Shown here in pieces: positions 36,332-37,150 of a stretch of 37,150 bases of DNA (its first letter is position 1; every line of letters begins with the position of its first letter). Position numbers and translations under genes: made by a program. A model generated the notes under the pieces. It had not been told where the DNA came from. It was given only the letters and a program-made list of their open reading frames with translations, and searched no databases. This stretch comes from a virus. The stretch is from IMG/VR virus record IMGVR_UViG_3300035659_000058, positions 1 through 37,150 of that record; one strand, written 5' to 3'.

Positions 36332-36622
36332 TTAGTGTCCGTCCCTTCCGTTCATTACCCGCACTTCGAGCGTAAGGTCGGCTATCTGCTTTGTCAGGTC
36401 TGTCTTCAGGCCCTCGACCTTCGCCGTCAGACTCCCAAGTGTCCCTTTAAGCTCCACGCGTTCGGTCTCTTTCCGTTCCTGGATTTCAGCGCACTTCTCT
36501 TTCATGGCCTTGTCGTCCTTCTCGCACGCGCGCACTCGCTCTCTAAGGGCGGAAATGAAAACGGCGAACGTCCCTACGGAACCCAGGAGACACGTGAGTG
36601 CGGGTATTCCCCATTTCTCCAT
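36332..36622 (-). CDS. Membrane-anchored coiled-coil lysis protein (holin or spanin-like), 96 aa
   Basis: ATG at 36620-36622. A hydrophobic N-terminal segment (about 5-26: GIPALTCLLGSVGTFAVFIS) is followed by a long charged coiled coil (KAMKEKCAEIQERKETERVE, ending LTLEVRVMNGRDGH). N-terminal anchor plus periplasmic coil resembles i-spanins. Some holin-like proteins look the same. It lies directly before the amidase gene in the operon. Confidence 0.65.
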   Translation of the reverse strand: MEKWGIPALTCLLGSVGTFAVFISALRERVRACEKDDKAMKEKCAEIQERKETERVELKGTLGSLTAKVEGLKTDLTKQIADLTLEVRVMNGRDGH

Positions 36623-36632
36623 CGAGTTTTGT

Positions 36633-37150
36633 TCACCTCCCCCCCAACCATGCGATCACCGTCAACGCCTTGAGTTTCTTGTCCTGGAGTGTCACCCCGA
36701 TCCCAGCTATCTGAACGGGGCAACTCACCCTCACCCTCTGGAATGGTGCAAATATCTGCATACCTCCAGCCACACTGGGATTGCCTAGAACGTACTTGGC
36801 CACCGTGCTATCTGTTCCAGCCGCGTTGTAGGTAGCCGCAGAAAAGTACGTACAGTACGTCCCCGCAATCCAGGTCGACCCATCAATCGAGTAGTCCACG
36901 GCAAAACGAAGACTGTCGATCACCGTATCGGCAACTGTATGAAAGAAAAGGAGGCCAACGGTATCCCTTGGCGATCCTGCAAAAAGGCCACCCACGTCAA
37001 ACGCGTTTGTCGTGTCCTCGTCCGTGGTGGTCGAGTCGCTCAAGATTGACACAACCGTCGAGTCTCCGCTTGTCCACGTAAGGAGCATCGCCTTCCATTT
37101 CTGGTCTGCACTTGAGCTCGCCTTACCCCCAACCTGGTAGGTCAAAACCT
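36633..37150 (-). CDS. Exported phage protein, C-terminal part (runs off the right edge)
   Basis: The gene is open to 37150 and ends at 36633. Its N-terminal part matches the left-end gene. The segment after the join holds VADTVIDSLRFAVDYSIDGS, then FAPFQRVRVSCPVQIAGIGV at about 138-157 and a short hydrophobic end. It probably is the same gene as 1-302, split by linearisation; a tandem copy is the alternative. It lies just before the lysis genes. A role on the virion or cell surface is only inferred. Confidence 0.75.
   Translation of the reverse strand, partial: VLTYQVGGKASSSADQKWKAMLLTWTSGDSTVVSILSDSTTTDEDTTNAFDVGGLFAGSPRDTVGLLFFHTVADTVIDSLRFAVDYSIDGSTWIAGTYCTYFSAATYNAAGTDSTVAKYVLGNPSVAGGMQIFAPFQRVRVSCPVQIAGIGVTLQDKKLKALTVIAWLGGR
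36916..37150. repeat. Right copy of a diverged terminal repeat
   Basis: This block matches 1-241 with identical ends of 77 and about 50 nt and a diverged core that is 6 nt shorter. The last base, 37150, aligns to position 241. If joined, the sequence continues into the signal peptide at 242-302. Confidence 0.85.

Noticed and set aside
22000-37150. Temperate lifestyle (integrase, repressor, att site)
   Set aside because: No integrase, recombinase, CI-like repressor or tRNA-linked direct repeat was recognised; many small genes remain unknown, so this is absence of evidence only.

Overview
The window is almost a whole genome of a short-tailed (podovirus-like) tailed phage, about 37 kb, probably from an uncultivated source. 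Nearly every gene lies on the minus strand, packed head to tail with 4-nt ATGA/GTGA overlaps, so transcription runs from high to low coordinates. The only convincing rightward genes are two small ones at 24955-25331. The first 241 and last 235 bases are two versions of the same gene segment. The simplest reading is a circular or terminally redundant molecule cut inside that gene, with the 37150 end leading back to position 241. No integrase, repressor, tail sheath, tape measure or DNA polymerase was recognised.

Layout in the direction of transcription. (1) 36622-34921, lysis: membrane/coiled-coil protein, zinc amidase endolysin, exported barrel-like protein, holin candidate. (2) A consensus sigma70-type promoter at 34916-34888, with a structured leader, starts the early region (34742-25335). 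It holds about 30 small genes, many with Cys-pair zinc motifs. Recognisable members are an ERF-type annealing protein, a DUF7666-like protein with a long Ala-rich repeat, a RuvC-like resolvase and a replisome-organizer-like protein. (3) A divergent G/T-rich control region at 24815-24910 separates the two rightward genes from the packaging genes: small terminase candidate (24680-23688), several small genes, large terminase (22290-20704). (4) Head genes: FmdB-like zinc ribbon, portal, three small basic proteins, scaffold, major capsid, two probable decoration proteins. (5) 14616-300: a glycosyltransferase-methyltransferase fusion, exported proteins, head-tail adaptor, beta-propeller nozzle-like protein, tail-fibre-like protein, internal/ejection proteins including one of 1318 residues, and three more exported adhesin-like proteins leading back to the lysis genes.

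The host is probably a diderm with a Sec pathway and perhaps a type IX secretion system (Bacteroidota or a relative in the FCB group). This rests on an exported FnIII protein (30577-30963), a stand-alone gene resembling the end of a T9SS type A sorting domain (30195-30368), and a barrel-like exported protein in the lysis cassette. It is inference from sequence style. The most novel-looking theme is a phage-encoded set of surface functions: at least seven proteins with predicted export or membrane signals, the free sorting-domain-like gene, and a two-domain sugar-transfer/methylation enzyme inside the virion operon.
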